Shown here piece by piece: positions 46,072 to 56,582 of a stretch of DNA of 64,000 bases; positions within the stretch are counted from its first letter, which is position 1, and each line of letters starts with the position of its first letter. This DNA is from Melampsora larici-populina 98AG31 (taxonomy: Eukaryota > Basidiomycota > Pucciniomycetes > Pucciniales > Melampsoraceae). Below the pieces are notes generated by a model. That model was not told the DNA's origin, did no database searches, and saw only the letters and a program-made list of their open reading frames with translations. Position numbers and translations under genes: made by a program. Location of the stretch: contig NW_006768881.1 of NCBI RefSeq assembly GCF_000204055.1, forward strand, positions 21,549 through 85,548, written 5' to 3'.

Positions 46072-47491
46072 TTACATCATAAAACGAGAATGAGAATCCC
46101 AGATAGTAGGCATCACAACAGCTTGATCATTAGAATTCTGTCTAGGATAAGTTGAAGGATTAGATTGAGCAGAAAGATGATGATTTTTAAAAAGACTTTC
46201 ATAATAAGCTTGATAAAGATGATCAGGTAATCTTGAATTGTTTTCACGAAACAACAGATCTATATCCACAAGTTTATACTGACTGAAAGAAAAGAAAAAG
46301 AAAAGACCAAAACCAAAGAAAAAGGGAAGGAGTTTGATTAGTTTGTTTGTTTGTTTGAAAGTCAAGAAATGAGTTAAGGAAAAGAATATAACTTACCATA
46401 CTGGACAACTTGGATTCCTTTGGATCCATGGAATTATACGACTTTTTGCATGAAAGAAATGGGTACGTGATAATTTGATTAAATCGGCTTGATCATTTAC
46501 AGAATCCATACAAATTGCACAAGTTTTCTTAGATTGTGAGTTCAATTGATTGCTTGAGATTTCCCAAACAATGCATCATAATCAGTTATAAGTTAAAAAT
46601 CTTTCCAAGTTTGTGTGGCTTTCAAATAAGCATATATATGCAACGGTGAAATCTTCCTCAAAGTTGTAAAGATGCATACCTGAAAGACCATTCACTGAAT
46701 GACTATCAGAATATGAACATTTCCTAAATGATGAGCTCCACCAAATGTAGCTCTGAAGCCAACAGGAAAGGTATGTCCAAGTGTATCATTAGATCTAACA
46801 GTTGTTAAATCTATCCTAGGCTGTTCAGGACAATGATGAGTATTAGGTTGTTGAAAAGAAGACTTGATGATAAAGTATAAGGAGCATATATAAAATAATC
46901 AAAGTAGGTAAGAAACAGAGTAGATTATTTTCTTTGGGGGGTAAGAGGAAGTCAAATGGACGCACTAAAGTTATAGACGGACTTCCAACTGGTGTAGATA
47001 ACTTGTGAGTATCTTCAAATGACGTGATAGGAGTAGCTACCGGTTTAAGTACCAACTCAAGCGGTGGGTCAAAAGTAGATAGGTCGGAGTATTGTTGTAA
47101 GTCTGACAAGTTCAGCTCTTGCTTAGATTTAGATTCTCGCTCAGATACTTATGAAATTAGAAGTCAACTCCCGAAGATCTGTCTGAAGCCTAATAGTAGT
47201 TGCGAGGGAAAGCAGATTGGAAGTGGTTGTAGTACTACTTAAGACAGAGTTTGAATTCGGTTTGTTGTTGTTAGTCTTGAAGAGATTCCAAATTGTATTG
47301 AAGAGTGAAACGAGTTGAAAGTCTTCTAACATTCCAGAATCTGTATTCAATTCTTGATTTGTATAAGACTCATTGGAAGAATGTAAATGTAAAAGATCAC
47401 GATTAAAAGTAGATATCAAACTTGATAAGTCGTATTCGAGGAAAGACATGGTCAAGTATTTCGATTCTCTAGAGATAAGATTAGATCTCAT
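46072..47491 (-). pseudogene. RING-finger (RING-H2-like) protein piece, metal ligands partly lost
   Basis: Exons on the minus strand: MSFLEYDLSSLISTFNRDLL (from about 47448), then SDTLGHTFP-type segments near 46810-46680 (TFPVGFRATFGGAHHLGN), and a RING-like exon at about 46526-46396. This begins TCAICMDSVNDQADLIKLS and continues RTHFFHAKSRIIPWIQRN and SCPVW. RING-H2 consensus is C-x2-C...L-x-C-x-H-x-FH-x2-C-I-x-PW...CPVC. Here the third Cys is Arg, the next Cys is Ser and the last is Trp, so zinc binding is lost. An intron donor GTAAGT follows. The last exon is FRENNSRLPDHLYQAYYESL to the stop at 46072. Likely once an E3 ubiquitin ligase; now a decayed Helitron passenger. That the flanking segments belong to the same gene is inference. 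Confidence 0.5.
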
Positions 47492-48190
47492 TGGCAGTTA
47501 ATCAGCTGAACATTTGAGAGATAGATTATTTTTCTTTTTGGAAGACTCACCTGATTTGAATCTGATCAGATGAAGTATCTTACGATAAGAAAATTGGATG
47601 ATCGTTCTTGCCTGATGACCAATGAAATCGAACTTGAAGGCTCCCCAGAAAAAGACAACAATGATGGATTGATTGAATTAGTTTGCTTCATTGAGATTTA
47701 AACTCCTATTCTTGATTTCTAACTACGTACAAAGAAATTTTGATATCCTTTGAGAGGGATTCTAGAAAGACCCTTAACAGATGAACTTGAAGATGCAAAA
47801 CAAATAACATCCTATTATCACAGTAAATCACTGTTTATTGAATTTAATTAAACTCGTCTTTTTGTTCTTCATTTACCCTTTCACAGAATGTCAAACCAAG
47901 GGTTTAGTCAGCAGTTGGGATGAAAAAATGACTATTAGGTCAGAGTTTATTCACCTCAAGCCAATTCATCCTTGATCACCGTATCATTTTTGGCCGCCAT
48001 CACGTGAAGCTAGGTAACCAAGTATCTATCTCCATTTCTGATCATTGATATTCGAAATAAAAATTCAAAACCAAAGTATGAATGCTGAGTTTAAGTATTT
48101 GATTGTCCAAGTGCATGTGTGTGATACGCCTATGTATGATATGTATGAATTTGAATGAAAAGAGAGGAATAGGTGTTCTGAGTGTTTACC

Positions 48191-49438
48191 TCACTGTTTC
48201 ACAATTTGAAGTATGACCGGAACCTGCTCCTGAGCCACAAATTGAGAGCCCGTGTTTTGCCTGACGGATCCGTTTTCCTCCAATGAAGAAGAAGCATAAA
48301 GTTTTATTTGCTTGGAAGGTGGAGAATCGAGTTGAAAAGTCTGAATTGGGCACTTGAGCTGTCCTGAATTTGGAGGGCTTTCCAACGCATCTTGAGCAGG
48401 TAGCTTTGCGTTCTGAGACATTGTGATCGGATTGTCTTGGTGTTCATCTGAGCTTCTCAAAAGGGCAATGTCAGATTTAGCTATTCTTAGCACGAGACCA
48501 AGGAGAAATTTGAATTGGTACATGGCCAACCAATATCATTCTAAAAAAGAGATACCTGAGTAGCCCAATCCAATCCGACCCCATTTTTTCTCCATCCAAG
48601 AAATTCTGAGCTTGCGGTATCATCTGACTTCTGGATGCCACTTGCGGGTTTGAGATGTGACTGCGTTTCAGCATCAAGGGTAACACTTGGGTTTCTTTCT
48701 AACAAGACGCCACGCCGTTCAGAAAGAGATGAAGATATCTCAATAGGATCCAATGAGAATTTGTCAAAGTTTGGTAGGTCGTCCAACGGTGGCAATGAAC
48801 CGAGTTCTTGAAGAAGTGACTCTATTGTAATTGGCAAGTCTTGGGAGCTGTAATTTGCAGTCTGAGAGTTATAAATAATCTGCATGCTTATTCAAATTCA
48901 ATCAAGCACACGTACAATTCTGAAGACCGATCTGAACCGTGAATTGTCAGTGAAATAGGTGATATGCTTGCTGCTGTGTTTTAGTCGAGAGGATCAACAA
49001 TGAGTAGTTGCAGTGAATTGATTATGAGTCGATTTGATTGATTACACATCTGACCATTATCGAGGATAGAAAAGATGGATTGTTGTTTTAAGATATTATG
49101 TTTTGGAGATTGTTAGTTGCAAGTTGGCCCTGGAGATCACGAATTGAGAAAGATAATGATATCAGTAAATCTATCAAGCAAATCCTTCTTTGTTTGAGAT
49201 TGAAGAACAAAGGCGGCTTACATTCATGATCTGTAAGAATACTTCTTACATAGTCATCATTCAAATTGTTGACTGGATCTAAGTCACTGCAAGAAAGAAC
49301 AAGTCTACAAACTGAAACAATTTAGCATCACTCAAAGAGTCCCATAAAGGGCGCACAAGATCTACTAACTTGAAAGGTACCGTTTAGATGTAAGAATAAG
49401 AGTTTCGAATTGCTTGAGTAGATCTGAGATGATGGCAT
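48191..49438 (-). CDS. Hypothetical multi-exon gene at the 5' side of the Helitron
   Basis: A possible ATG at 49438 (MPSSQIYSSNSKLLFLHLN) with a donor GTACCT. A small exon follows, LDPVNNLNDDYVRSILTDHE (about 49290-49225), with GTAAGC donor. A main exon runs from about 48885 (YSSQDLPITIESLLQELGSL) to a GTATCT donor near 48556. After an intron ending CTAAG, the last exon is IAKSDIALLRSSDEHQ to the stop VILQIVKQ at 48191. No stop codons interrupt these exons, in contrast to other cargo, so it may be a younger capture or the only potentially expressed gene of this element. The protein is Ser/Leu-rich and has no motif I recognise. Exon chaining is tentative. Confidence 0.4.
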
Positions 49439-49743
49439 CTTGGTTTCAATTTCCACCAAGCTGAATTAGGCCAAGGTATGTGTTGGATGGTTTGTGTGAT
49501 TGTGGGAGAAGGATGTCTACACTACATTCAGATACCAATGATGTGCAACAATGAGTGGGGATCACAGCAGTGATTTTTTTGAGGCAAGGAGTAGTGGATG
49601 ATGCGTCGGGTAAATGATTTGCTTGAAATGGATGGGGAATGCAAATTGATGCACAAAGTTAGGTTTCTGACCAGGGACAAAACTCAAAAATCGCGCTAAT
49701 GGTGGATTTTGTCGAGTTTTGTATTTGAAGTGCCTTTGTGGTT

Positions 49744-50764
49744 AAATGTAATGATTTTGTGGCTCTAGTAGAGGCAACACACATTGTTACATCAATGAAG
49801 GTTAGAAAAGGAGATCCAGAGAAATTCAAAAAAGCTTACTTTCAATATACAATCACAACAAATGATATTGATGGAGATTGTGTAATCAAACCGAATCATC
49901 ATTATGCCATTCATATACCATTGCAAATGGCTTGGTGGGGTCCTCTAATGGCGGTGTCCAAATTTTCAGGTGAATGGCTATGTGGTTTTTTGTAAAAGAT
50001 TAAGACCAACGGAAAAGTTGGTGAGTACATCATACATTCAAACAATATTCTTTGGAAAGTTTTCATAGCTGATTTGACTTCTTTGATCCTTAAAGGAGAT
50101 GGGGCAGACGATTATGCAACGGTTTTGGCATCAACAACGCCTGCTGTGCAAAGCACTGCCTAAGGAACATATTCCTACAAATTTTTTTCAGAGAAATATT
50201 GGCCAACTCTTTGAAATGGACAATACAACTTACGAATCATTGCTGGCATACTATCAAAGTCAGGATACATTGTGGACCAACTATCAAAAGCTACCTCACC
50301 CTAAATCAGCTCGTATCCTGCCTGCTTATGCTCACAAAGTCGTTGGTTTGATCAGCCAGTCTGGGATGTGGTACAGCAAGAAGGGCACTTCCAACATGGT
50401 CAAGGTGGAACATAACAATAAGGTTTCTTGGGGTGTTGTGCTGCACATTTTTGAATTGTTTGAATCAAAAGATAGGATTGTGATGGTGAGATGGCTGAAA
50501 AAGAAGGTCAATCCGCTCCTTGATCCAATCATGGATTGGTTGGGGTGGGTTCACCTGGTTTGCACGGTGAAGACCGATTTTGTTTCAGCATCACAAATCC
50601 TATGCACACTCTTTCACCGCGTGCTACCTGCTTGGAGTCTGGGTTCACAGAGCCCTAGCTTACTCCTTATTGACTTCAACCCTGGGGACTACAACTCAAT
50701 GGCAAATGAAGACATGGACAATGTTTATATGGCTAATGCAGAGGATCAAATGGATATTGACTGA
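49744..50764 (+). pseudogene. Tnp2-type transposase, C-terminal part (continuation beyond the Helitron)
   Basis: NDFVALVEATHIVTSMKVRK (49750-49810) and KPNHHYAIHIPLQMAWWGPL (49890-49950) match the C-terminal helical domain of fungal Tnp2 proteins (NHHxxLHIPxQxxxWGPL). SKFSGEWLCGFL is followed by a stop (TAA at 49993) and a likely frame change or intron. The frame resumes with GQTIMQRFWHQQRLLCKALP (50102-50160) and runs to an acidic end at 50764 (EDQMDID). Its partner half ends at 41787; together they form one gene split by the Helitron. It is convergent with the accessory gene at 51188-51781, as in related rust transposons. Confidence 0.8.
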
Positions 50765-51187
50765 GGTCAATTTTTACAAATTTTTGTCCTCTTACTTCTT
50801 TTTTTTGTTACCTGTATGACAACTCTCATTTGTAATTGTTTCAAATGTTTTATGACTTGTGCTTCAATGACACAAAGAAATCCTCTTCAATCAAACATCA
50901 AACACATTGGCCGTTCTGAATACCGGGGTGACATGAGGAAGATGAGAATGACATAAACAACCAAGACTGATCATAAAACTATTCTAAAAACAACTGAGAT
51001 GAATCAAAGTAGAAAACTAAAAACAAACTAAAAACAACTACGAATCATTCCACTTATCCCATTGTCAAGCTCGGGTGTTGTCCTCAGCTTCTTCCATATT
51101 GTCATCATCAAGCCAAAGGTTGCCTGTGCCCTTTGGCTTCTCATGTGTTTTATTACTTTGGGCCGGTTGTTTACCTTTGCCTTTTTT

Positions 51188-51781
51188 TCAAACCCCCTCT
51201 TCTTTGTCTTCAAACTCTGTTTCATCTTCATCCTCCTCAAAGTCTTCCTTGTTATCGTCCTCCTCATCATCAGTGACATCCACATTGATAATTTCATCTT
51301 CATCTTCATCATCTGTACCTCCTCCAGCAGTTAAGAAATCCAAATTGTAGCCCTGAGCACAGCTATCCCAATTCTTTTTGGTGAAAGCTTTGTCCTTCAG
51401 GTGTTCGTCGGGGTGAGCTTTACCTAGTAGTGAGAGCTCTACCTCCGGCAGAAAGCAAAAATTGTCAATGTCAGCCATGTGACTCCTCTGGGAAATTGAC
51501 AACGTATTGTAGAACCAGTTGAAATCGTAAAGGTCAATTGGAAGGCCTTTTGGAGCCTTTTTGAAAATTGAATCCTTTGGTTTGGTAGGTCCGAGGCGGC
51601 GGTGTATTTTAGTTTTTGTGTGACCCGCGATTTCTGAGGAGATCTTAATATGTCCGTCTAGTCTTTGCATGAAGATTCCGGCCTTCTCTGATCAATACAC
51701 TGGTGTCTTAACAATGTAAGCGTTCCTTTTTTCACAGAGCTTGTCATCGCTGTGCGCCTCAATCCAACCAAGAACTTTAAT
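51188..51781 (-). pseudogene. Tnp2-element accessory protein (acidic C-terminus)
   Basis: Reads LGWIEAHSDDKLCEKRNAYI then VKTPVY, TGA (51694-51692), SEKAGIFMQRLDGHIKIS, HTKTKIHRRLGPTKPKDS and KGLPIDLYDFNWFYNTLSIS, then a strongly acidic tail (DDEEDDNKEDFEEDEDETE) to 51188. The stop falls where I expect Arg (PVYRSxKA). The GLPID-Y-W-LS block is shared with the C-terminus of the gene at 2434-5786. The position, convergent and adjacent to the transposase, indicates a second element-encoded protein. Its biochemical role is unknown to me. Confidence 0.6.
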
Positions 51782-52291
51782 TTAAAATGATGATATACAT
51801 GGTTTGGATATATAATTTTAAATTAGTAGTCCTCTGATAGTTGATTCTGTATCACAACCCATAATGACTCACACTGATATATTAATGGGTGTTTTTTGAT
51901 TTTTAATTATCAATGTAACCAATTGCGAGTTAATACCTGCACTGTTTTTGATATGAGTTTGTGGATGAGCTCAAGGGAGACCCCTCATAAACCCACATCG
52001 GGGGAAAATATATGAGATAGTTGTAATTCAAAGTCAAGACAATTGAAATGAGTGATGATTTGGTGGCTGCAGTGATCAGTTTCAAGTGTCTTCTGCTTTG
52101 AGTGTCAAAATTCTTGAGCTTACTTGTGAGCTATGTTTTTGTATTGGGGTGTGTAGTATATCCTAATAAATTGAATGTGTGATGTGTGCATGGCTGGGGC
52201 TGTTTGAAAGCTTTCATGGGAAGATTCCAGCGTGGGAGGTGGATCAAATAAATGGTCCAAAGAAAGTGGTGTTAAATTGGTTGAATATGAT
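51782..52291. other. Non-coding between Tnp2 element and next Helitron end
   Basis: No gene. The right end of the Tnp2 element should lie here but was not identified, and the 5' end of the Helitron ending at 52325 was not found. Confidence 0.35.
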
Positions 52292-52325
52292 TCAATGCTG
52301 CGGTGCCCGCCACTGATTGGCTAGT
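52292..52325 (+). mobile_element. Helitron 3' terminus, copy 5 (degenerate hairpin)
   Basis: GCGGTGCCCGCCAC (52301-52314), spacer TGATTGG and CTAG (52322-52325) followed by T. Compared with GCGGCGCCCGCCGC of the other copies the only two changes are CG to TG and CG to CA. It lies only 47 bases before the decayed Helitron Rep gene, so two Helitrons are arranged head to tail. Confidence 0.75.
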
Positions 52326-53166
52326 CATTCTTATTCATAACTGATGGTTCTTTGAATGTCTGACTTCTGCAGATCCTGATGGAGAAGTGTCAAACCTTCA
52401 GTGGTTTGCATACTTATTATTTAAGTGGCCACATTATTCACTCATCTTGGCATCCGGTTGGCTTTTTCAAGAATTTGCTGTAGATATGTATGTATGTGTT
52501 GAACACTCACATCTAAAGTATCTTAGATATCATCAAAAAGAAATCCACGCCGAGGTTTATAGTGGTACTATTGAAACTTTGGGCAATGAAATCAAGGACA
52601 CAGTAGTGGGACAAAGAGTTGTTTTACCATCAAGCTTTATTGGTGGTCCAAGGAGTATGCAGCAATTATATCAAGATGCTATGACATTGGTTTCTGAGTA
52701 GGGCATCCAAAGTCTCTTCATTACAATGACCGCAGATCCACAGTGGCCGGCAATTCTTGAAGCTTTGGAGGATGAACAAACACCATCCAATTGCCCAGAC
52801 CTCATTGCCCGAGTGTTTTACCACCGATTTCACAGCATGCTTTGAGACGTGACAAAGTATGAGCGCTTTGGGAAATCTCCTGCTATTGTATAAACAATAG
52901 AATTTCAAAAACAAGGATTACCTCATGTTCACCTCATTTGTTTCTTGGAACTCAATGCAAGGCCTGGGACTCCAGACAATGTGGACCGTTTGATCTCTGC
53001 GCAACTCCCGGATCCAATCCTTGAACCTCAACTATTCAAATTCGTCACTCAGAACATGTTCCATGGTCCCTGCAAGGGGTAAAAATGCTGGGCAGGATCC
53101 AAATGTAAATTAGGATACCCCCAACCACTATGTTCAAACACAACCCTAACAGAGGATTCATACCCT

Positions 53167-54020
53167 GTGAGAAAACTCAGAAGACTCAGGCTCAACACTC
53201 TGGAAAACAACCTCTTAGGAAAGGTACAGAGGACTATTAGCTAGTGTTGACAAGACACAGCTGAAGGCAAGAACACTTCAAGTACTAAACTCGTACGGAC
53301 CTAAGGCAGGGGAGGATTATAAGATAAATGTTTAGAATCTTTTTCCTTGATGAGCAGATAAAAAAGAGAAGAATCACAGCACACAACAAACCTTTTAAGA
53401 AAGGTACAAAGGACTATTAGCTAGTGTTTACGAGACACAGCTGAAGGCAAGAACACTTTGAGTACTAAACTTGTACGGACCTAAGGCAGGCAAGGATTAT
53501 AAGATAAATCTAAACAAGAGAAATTGATAGAAAAGATAAGAGAATAACAAGGAAAGACTTTAGTAACGTTCTGATTAAAAAGATAAAGGAAACAAAAATT
53601 CATAATTGGTAATAACTTACGTTTAGAATCTTTTTCCTTGATGAGGGAAAAAGATCCCAAACAAGAGAGAGAGAGCAGTTAATATGAGAAATCATTAGAG
53701 AAAGAAATTTTTGTGATTCGACAATTCACAACCCAATGCGGAAACTCCTTCCAACACTTCCACAATTTTGATATAGAAATTAATCCTTCCTAGTTTGATA
53801 ATCCCAATCCGGTCAGCACGTCTTTCTTTCCTATACCATTCCTAACACACCATACTAACATAATCCATCCCCATTCGTTTGCCTTGATACCATGTTTCAA
53901 TTCTTCCATGACTGTCTTGCCACAAACATATTAAATAAAACTGTGTACTGAAATTGATCATCTTGAGACTTGATTTGTTTTGATAGGTATATCTGAGCTT
54001 GTACTCCAACATGCCCTTCT
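53167..54020. other. 854-bp insertion inside the Helitron Rep domain
   Basis: Rep homology stops after EDSYP (53166) and resumes at YKRPNNGRY (54021). The inserted DNA is non-coding and contains two diverged copies of a ~150-base block. A string GCCTTGATACCATG (about 53882-53895) resembles the complement of an LTR-element Met-tRNA primer site, so a minus-strand retrotransposon relic is possible. No clear target duplication. Confidence 0.6.
53207..53513. repeat. Direct repeat, two copies about 177 bp apart
   Basis: GGACTATTAGCTAGTGTT and GACACAGCTGAAGGCAAGAA and TACGGACCTAAGGCAGG occur in both copies (53207-53356 and 53383-53513). The line GTTTAGAATCTTTTTCCTTG follows directly in copy 1 but lies about 110 bases further on (53621) for copy 2, so copy 1 has a deletion or copy 2 an insertion. 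Confidence 0.85.
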
Positions 54021-56582
54021 TACAAGCGTCCAAATAACGGCCGTTACTGTGAAAAGGCGGGACTTTGATATTATAACGGCAGTGTAGTACCTCATAACCG
54101 CTTTCTTCTCCTGAAGTACCATTGCCACATAAATGTGGAAGTTGCTGGCAGTATTCAAGCCATCAAGTATCTCTTCAAATATATTTTGAAGGGTCATGAT
54201 AGAACAGCTGCTAAAATAGGAGATGAGAATCAAAAGGATGCAATTCTTGCATTCTTGAATGCACAATACCTAAGTGCACCTGAAGGTAAGTCCTTTTGAT
54301 TAATTTTCATTTTGAAATGTTCAACTAACGTTCTTCTTAGCCATATGGCGTCTACTCATGTATGAGATTCCAGGAAGATTTCTGGCAATTCAGCATCTGA
54401 GTCTCCACTTGCAAGATAGCCAAATGATCTATTTCCTTGACAAGCAAGGATTGCAGAGAGCTCTCAAGACAGGACAAGCAGAAAGGACAACACTCACTGA
54501 ATTCTTCTGGCTACGTAGAGAAAACGTCAAGCTTCTCAAAACTGACACACAAACAGCGCAATCCTTGAAGTATCAAGAGGTCCCTGAGCACTTCACCTGG
54601 AATGATAAAGAAAGAAAGTTTACACACCACAAAAACAAAGTAATATAAATAGGCCAAATGTATTTTGCTAATGTTAAACATGGGGAGGTGTATTACTTGA
54701 AAATTCTGTTAACCCATGTATGAGGTCCAACTTCTTTTGCTCACCTTTGAACTGTCAATGGAGTTCTTTACAATTCTTTCTGTGAAGCCGCCGACAAGTT
54801 GGGACTGTTGATGGATGATCAAAACCATCACAAGTATCTCACTGAGGCAGCAACTTGGAAAACCGGATGGCAGCTACAAAATATGTTGGCTATTATTCTA
54901 TGCCATAGTTCTCCAGCAGATCCAGTTAGTTTGTGGGACCGCCATATAGATGATCTATCAGATGATTGCAAATATGAAATACAAATTCTTAATCCCATCA
55001 TTGAACCTACCAAAGAACAAATTCATAACTATGCACTCTACCTTCTAGAAAAGTGTATTGTTGCGATGGATTCATTGTTGGAGCAAGTTGGACTAAGACC
55101 TGTCGACCAAGCTTTAATCTTTGAACTAAATCTACCGGATCATGTTAGGACCAATCATATGAACGCAGTTGGTCCACAAGACAGTCAACAGAAGTTCACA
55201 GAAATTCTCGCCGTATTAACTAATGAACAACATAACATGGTAGACAGTGTATGCAGAGCAATCAAGCAAGATCGGCCTTATACGGCTTTTCCTGTTGGAC
55301 CGGGCGGAACCGGTAGAACCTTTGTGTTTAATTGTATCCTGCACTACTGAACGCAAACAACCTAGGATTCCAAGCAGTCTCAGCTGCTGGGATTGCATCA
55401 TTATTACTTCTGAGGGGACGAACTGCACATAGTGCTTTTAAGATACCGATCCTGGTATATGAGGATTCATATTGCCCTGTGTCAAGACACAATGGTATTG
55501 GGCGTACTCTTCAATCAGCTCACTTCATTGTATGGGACAAAGTAGCAATGCAACACCGCCATGCCATTAGAGCAGTAGATCAAACTCTAGGGATGCTTCC
55601 TGTATATTGAAATGCCTTTTGGAGGCAAGACAATTCTTTTTGCCGGTGACTCTTGACAAACCTTACCAATTGTAAGGCGCTTGACTCATATGGAACAAGC
55701 CAAGGCAACTCTCAAGGCGCCATATCTATGGGACAAGATGGAAAAATTTGCACTTACTCTTAATATCTGCCTTGGACTTGGAAGAGCTTAACCTGATCCT
55801 AACAACGTCAATTTTGCAAAATGGTTACTCGACTTAGGATCAGGGAATCTGCAGGAGGAATACACAGCATTGGTCCCCTTGAAATATTGTAATGTGTCTG
55901 TCACATGTAACCCAGCAGCATTTGATCAAGAGCTTTTGGATATGGAATACGGTGGCGTAGATCATCTGATCCAAAGCCAAGATTGGACTGGACTTACCAA
56001 GTTATACGCCAGCAGATGTCTCATTACACCATCATGAACGCCACTGTTGACCTTTTAAACAATCATGTGATGAAATCACTCCTGTCACTTCCTGGGGATT
56101 GTATCACCTCACTTTCAACCAATGGAATGAATGAAGTGTTCTTTGATCAGGTCACTGTTGATGTGCTCAACACATTCAATTTCCTGGGCTTTCTTCCACA
56201 CAAGCTTGGGCTCAAAGTTGGAGCTTCTGTGATGGTATTACGGAATTTAAATCTAGGCAATGGCCTTTGCAACGGCACCCGTCTTTTGATCACCAATTGC
56301 AAAAGGAGTGTGTTGCAATGTCAAATTCTGACAGGGGAGTTAAAAGGCAAAGCAATCAGCCTACCAAAAATCAAGCTTCAACACAAAGGGAATGAGAATT
56401 GCCCAATTCCCTCTTCTCGATACCAGTTTCCAATCACTCCTGCATTTTGCATGACCATTAACAAAAGTCAAGGTCAGAGCCTTAATAGAGTATCAGTTTT
56501 GCTACCACATCCTGTTTTCTCGCATGGGCAGCTGTATCTTGCTCTCCTAGGGGGTGTCCCTTTTATGTACATGCACAAGGTC

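Larger units (their letters stand above)
41788..49743 (-). mobile_element. Gene-carrying Helitron (about 8 kb) inserted in the Tnp2 gene
   Basis: The 3' end on the minus strand is hairpin GCGGC-GCCC-GCCGC (41815-41802) then CTAG (41791-41788), with host A on the plus-strand side. The interrupted transposase reads ...HNLLMN before and NDFVALVEATHIV after if host sequence resumes at 49744, in frame. The 5' end is less sure. A TC start near 49703 (TCGACAAAATCCACCATTAG on the minus strand) is also possible and would leave the host frame intact as well. No Rep/helicase is inside, so it is non-autonomous. Cargo, all in the Helitron sense direction: an unrecognised gene (49438-48191), a RING-finger gene piece, an unrecognised piece (45414-44146) and a GH37 trehalase piece. 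Confidence 0.75.

Noticed and set aside
49680..49743. Exact Helitron 5' end
   Set aside because: Two positions (about 49703 with a TC start, and 49743 by host frame) are both compatible; I kept only an approximate boundary.
50918..50935. CACCCCGG-like inverted partner of the CACCCCGGGC at about 34648
   Set aside because: Only eight bases match and no duplication or longer TIR supports a 16-kb element.
51062..51350. Plus-strand hydrophobic/Ser-rich ORFs that could look like a membrane protein
   Set aside because: They are the complement of the acidic Asp/Glu codon tract of the minus-strand accessory protein.
54828..55428. ORFs on the opposite strand of the helicase
   Set aside because: The plus strand has clear helicase motifs; these are shadows.
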